A stretch of 64,000 bases of DNA from contig JAQGDQ010000550.1 of the NCBI GenBank assembly GCA_030141605.1, positions 1 to 64,000 on the forward strand, given 5' to 3'. This stretch comes from Tubiluchus corallicola (lineage: Eukaryota; Priapulida; Priapulimorpha; Priapulimorphida; Tubiluchidae). Positions 61,207 through 64,000 of this stretch are shown here, one piece after another. The notes below the pieces were generated by a model, which ran no database searches, was not told the origin of the DNA, and worked only from the letters and a program-made list of their open reading frames with translations. Each line of letters opens with the position of its first letter. The stretch's first letter is position 1. A program made the position numbers and the translations under genes.

Positions 61207-62161
61207 GTATTAAGCAAAAATTACAAATGGACTGCATTTGCAAAACCAAGGTAAATGTTGTTAATTTATCACATCTTATATCAAAATAATTACATTTTAA
61301 AGAATTTACAATTTCATTGTAACGAATAATACAACCTTCGTATGTACAGCGCCCTGCTCTAATTCAGCTTTGATAACAAAACTTAGTTTAAATATGAACA
61401 AAAACTTTTAATTGAAAAAATTACCAACAAAAACAAAAATAAACGTACTCATTACTTTTACACATATATAATTATAATTGCTACTCTTATTTTTAGTTGT
61501 TTTGTTATTCATTCAGATGTCAAACTGGCGCTTTGAAACGATATTTCACCCGACAAGAAAACATGATTAGTTATTTTTATCTGACCACTATTTCTCGATC
61601 AAAAACGAGTATGTAACTACTGCGTACAAAACAATATTATTGTCATTTTCGGCAAATTTCGCTAAAACGAATTTTATCATAACCGGCTTTCACAAATGTA
61701 AACAACTTTGTTATTTAATACTCCTTAGCCAATTGTTATGTTCTGCAGTGTATGTGCGTTTTGAAATTTAGAAAAAGTTTATTTATTCACATGTTTGTTG
61801 TTTGTGGTATCGGAAATGACGTCACTGAAATGTGAAGCGATTAGATAAAGCGCTGATATTGCTTGTAATGTTCTGAAGCAAGTGGAACAAAATATTTGGA
61901 AAAATTTAACTTATCCCTTGTTTATTTTCGTTAAATCGAATAAATAAACATGTTAATGCGTTAAATAATAGAATTCCATCTTAAATCTTGCGGCTTTGGT
62001 AATAAACGCTAACGGTTAAAACGCTTAAAATATTCTATTAAAGAAAAGTCGAAATTTCTATTTCTTGACAAATACGTATTTTTGATAACTGATTTACTAA
62101 AGCAGAATGACGATTTAGTAAAGAAGCATAAATTCATTTGCAACAGAAATCTTCCATGTAT

Positions 62162-62179
62162 CTGCTACATATGTAGCAG
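62162..62179. other. 18 bp perfect palindrome
   Basis: CTGCTACATATGTAGCAG is fully self-complementary and contains an NdeI-type CATATG core. Function unknown. Confidence 0.7.
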
Positions 62180-62351
62180 TTTTTATTTTATATGTGAATT
62201 GATATTATGAGTTTTTACCCGGAATAGCTGATAAGTAGTATAAGTATCCCGGCATAGCTAAGTTTGTAGTAAAATGTATGTTAGTCTCACCTGTTAATTC
62301 AAAATTCAAATTGAGTAAATGGTTAAATTATCTCTGTATAAATTAACATTA

Positions 62352-62455
62352 TGGCGCGTTCAGACGCAGAGACCATGTTCACATGTTGCAACTTTACTCT
62401 CAGAGAGAAGTTGCGCAACAAGTTGCGAGGGAAGTCTCTGCGTCTGAACACGCCA
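62352..62455. mobile_element. 104 bp PIF/Harbinger-like MITE with TTA target duplication
   Basis: Terminal inverted repeats of 22 bp (starting TGGCGCGTTCAGACGCAG; the other end differs by one base, TGGCGTGTTC..) are flanked on both sides by TTA (62349-62351 and 62456-62458). A 3 bp TTA/TWA duplication is characteristic of PIF/Harbinger elements. Inner sequence has further GTTGC/GCAAC complementarity. A minus-strand 100-codon frame (62323-62625) runs through it and is therefore not a simple gene. Confidence 0.85.
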
Positions 62456-62458
62456 TTA

Positions 62459-63290
62459 GCATATATGACATCTACTGACAAGAAAGCCGAAACATTATAA
62501 GCTGGTACAACTTCAGCACCATCACTATTCTGTTGCTCAAATAATTCAGGTTCGCCAAGTATTATTACAGTATATCGAGTACCCCAAGGGTTCACACAGA
62601 TTAAGCCCGTTGTGTTTTTGAACAAACGTTTTACTCAAATATTTAACTGGAACTGCATTAAAAAATTTGTCACGTATCAAGTCATCCACGTCTGCACTAT
62701 ACAGCTACGTATACAGTTAACAACATTAGTATTCTGCTCCCACCAACTATTCACGTTTGAAACTTGAAAACGTAAATGCCTTAACATTAAATGGACATGT
62801 AATTTCTTCAATTAGTTACACGCCTTTCCTGTGTAGCATTATAATTCTACAGCCAATCACTGTCAGACCTCCAGCTAAAATGATCTGTAAAAAATATTGA
62901 AGTTCTGAATTTTAACAACTTGGTAAGTTGACTGGTCAACTTTTGTAAAATCATGTAAGCACTCGAATAACAGGTCAAACATAAACATGTCGAGTTGCTT
63001 GTCAGACACTGGTCTGCAGTGTTGCATGTAACAAGTTTTCTAATTCTACTCTGGAAGCGAAATCCTCACAGTTTCTGAGTTGCAAACTGTAAGTGACATT
63101 TGAGTTTGAAGAAGCCAAAAGAGGCTTCGTTACAGATTGGAAGACTTGGGATTCCATATTTCACATTTTGATCTCGGTCAGCACCGCTCAGCTTTTAGCA
63201 CTGTCTCTAGCCAGTCTAATACCCATGAATGTTTCAGCAACTGTTCTACGAACTCCAGGAAAAAATACAATGCAAAGTACTCAAGAAAAG
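62459..63290. other. Non-coding region near the window end
   Basis: Frames at 62323-62625 (minus) and 63093-63373 (plus, two frames) are open but unrecognised. The minus one has a protein-like stretch (GLICVNPWGTRYTVIILGEP), which might be an old coding remnant next to the MITE. Confidence 0.35.
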
Positions 63291-63303
63291 TGACCTTTGA
63301 CCT
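63291..63303 (-). promoter_or_regulatory. Perfect DR1 nuclear-receptor half-site pair (motif only)
   Basis: The minus strand reads AGGTCAAAGGTCA, the ideal DR1 element bound by RXR/HNF4/COUP-type receptors. The surrounding GACCTT-rich phrasing (TGACCTTGAATATGATCTT, AGGACCTCACC) looks like a GACCTT-type interspersed repeat, so occurrence by repeat descent is as likely as regulation. Confidence 0.4.
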
Positions 63304-64000
63304 TGAATATGATCTTCCCGAAATCACCAAGGACCTCACCAAAATCTACACAGTTCAAATCCACAGACGGTGAATGGCCTTGTATATCAGCTTGCCCACT
63401 AGCGTTCACGTTTAATGTATAAAAATGCATTTATAACAAGTTGAAGCAATTAAATGGTTAGTTACAATAAATTCAACACTGAAAAACACTTGTTCAAACA
63501 GTGCCCTGGTACAAAAACCCCATCGTGACCTGTCATAATTTTGTCAAACCTACTGAAATAGTTTGCCAAGAAAGCAAACAAATCTACAGAGGAAATAAAC
63601 GTTCAAAATTTATTCTGGTTCGCAGTCTGCTGAGTACTCTGAGTGTGCTACAGGAATTCTAGGTCTAGTCAAAGCAACGAGTGTAGAAAAAACGAATCCT
63701 AATGCTACAATGGCATTATTAGTTCATTGATAATATTAGTATGTAGGTGGCGACACGTCTGCTTCAAATAATTTGTTATAGTGCCTAGCTGGTAGCAAGC
63801 GAAACATGTGCCAAGTGGCGGCAATGGCAAGAATAAGGAAACACTATAAGTTCAATTTAAACATTAAAGTTCTTTTACTGCTATACCATATAGGATAGGA
63901 TCACCAGTTAATCGTACTTTTTCTTTCTTACCAATAGATGTCGGTACTTCATGCATTTACGCAGTAGATATATAGGTACTCTACACAATGTTATGTACTG
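63304..64000. other. Non-coding tail of the window
   Basis: AT-rich sequence with no frame, RNA or element recognised. Confidence 0.5.

Noticed and set aside
1-64000. CRISPR array, prokaryotic operon, phage or defence island
   Set aside because: No regularly spaced identical repeats with unique spacers, no bacterial gene density; the satellite and minisatellites are contiguous tandem repeats in a eukaryotic context.

Overview
The window looks like a piece of an AT-rich invertebrate animal nuclear genome. Signs are spliced genes with GT-AG introns of 1.1-2.3 kb, an animal-type N-terminal RASSF gene, non-LTR retrotransposon debris, tRNA-derived SINE-like sequences, small inverted-repeat transposons and abundant micro/minisatellites. 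There are no operons, ribosome-binding sites or bacterial-style gene density. The species cannot be fixed from the sequence; a marine invertebrate is a guess.

Layout. 1-5320 is a tandem array of three composite monomers (about 2 kb), each a G-poor CACCACACC-type minisatellite block plus a roughly 1 kb conserved unit; the first is cut by the window edge. 5321-10262 is non-coding and probably includes the 3' UTR of the main gene. 10263-20604 (minus strand) holds a complete six-exon gene of the RASSF7/RASSF8 family (668 codons plus stop). All five coding introns have GT-AG ends and compatible phases. Its introns carry a 231 bp foldback element and a 65 bp duplication. 20.6-27.5 kb, minus strand, contains a hAT-like non-autonomous element, a 42 bp minisatellite, and a highly acidic, Ser/Asp/Glu-rich open reading frame (26328-27485) that may be a first coding exon.

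27.5-47.3 kb is mostly non-coding. It contains a tRNA-Thr-like cloverleaf (34.6 kb), a decayed LINE reverse transcriptase (35.8-36.9 kb), a repeat family shared with 60.1 kb, and a roughly 530 bp inverted-repeat element (39.3-39.9 kb). 47338-48133 (minus) is one convincing exon of an unrecognised gene with a Cys-rich end and a consensus donor. 49-64 kb is repeat-rich: a 55 bp minisatellite, a palindromic pair of tRNA-derived SINE-like copies at 56.1-56.4 kb, a GAT microsatellite, two tandem tRNA-Thr-like arms, and a PIF/Harbinger-like MITE with a TTA target duplication at 62.35 kb.

The genes do not form a pathway. The RASSF gene is the only one assigned with confidence. Most other structure is mobile-element and satellite biology. 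No new enzymatic or defence system could be demonstrated. The most interesting signals are the composite satellite, the intronic foldback, the head-to-head SINE palindrome and the unassigned exon at 47.3-48.1 kb.
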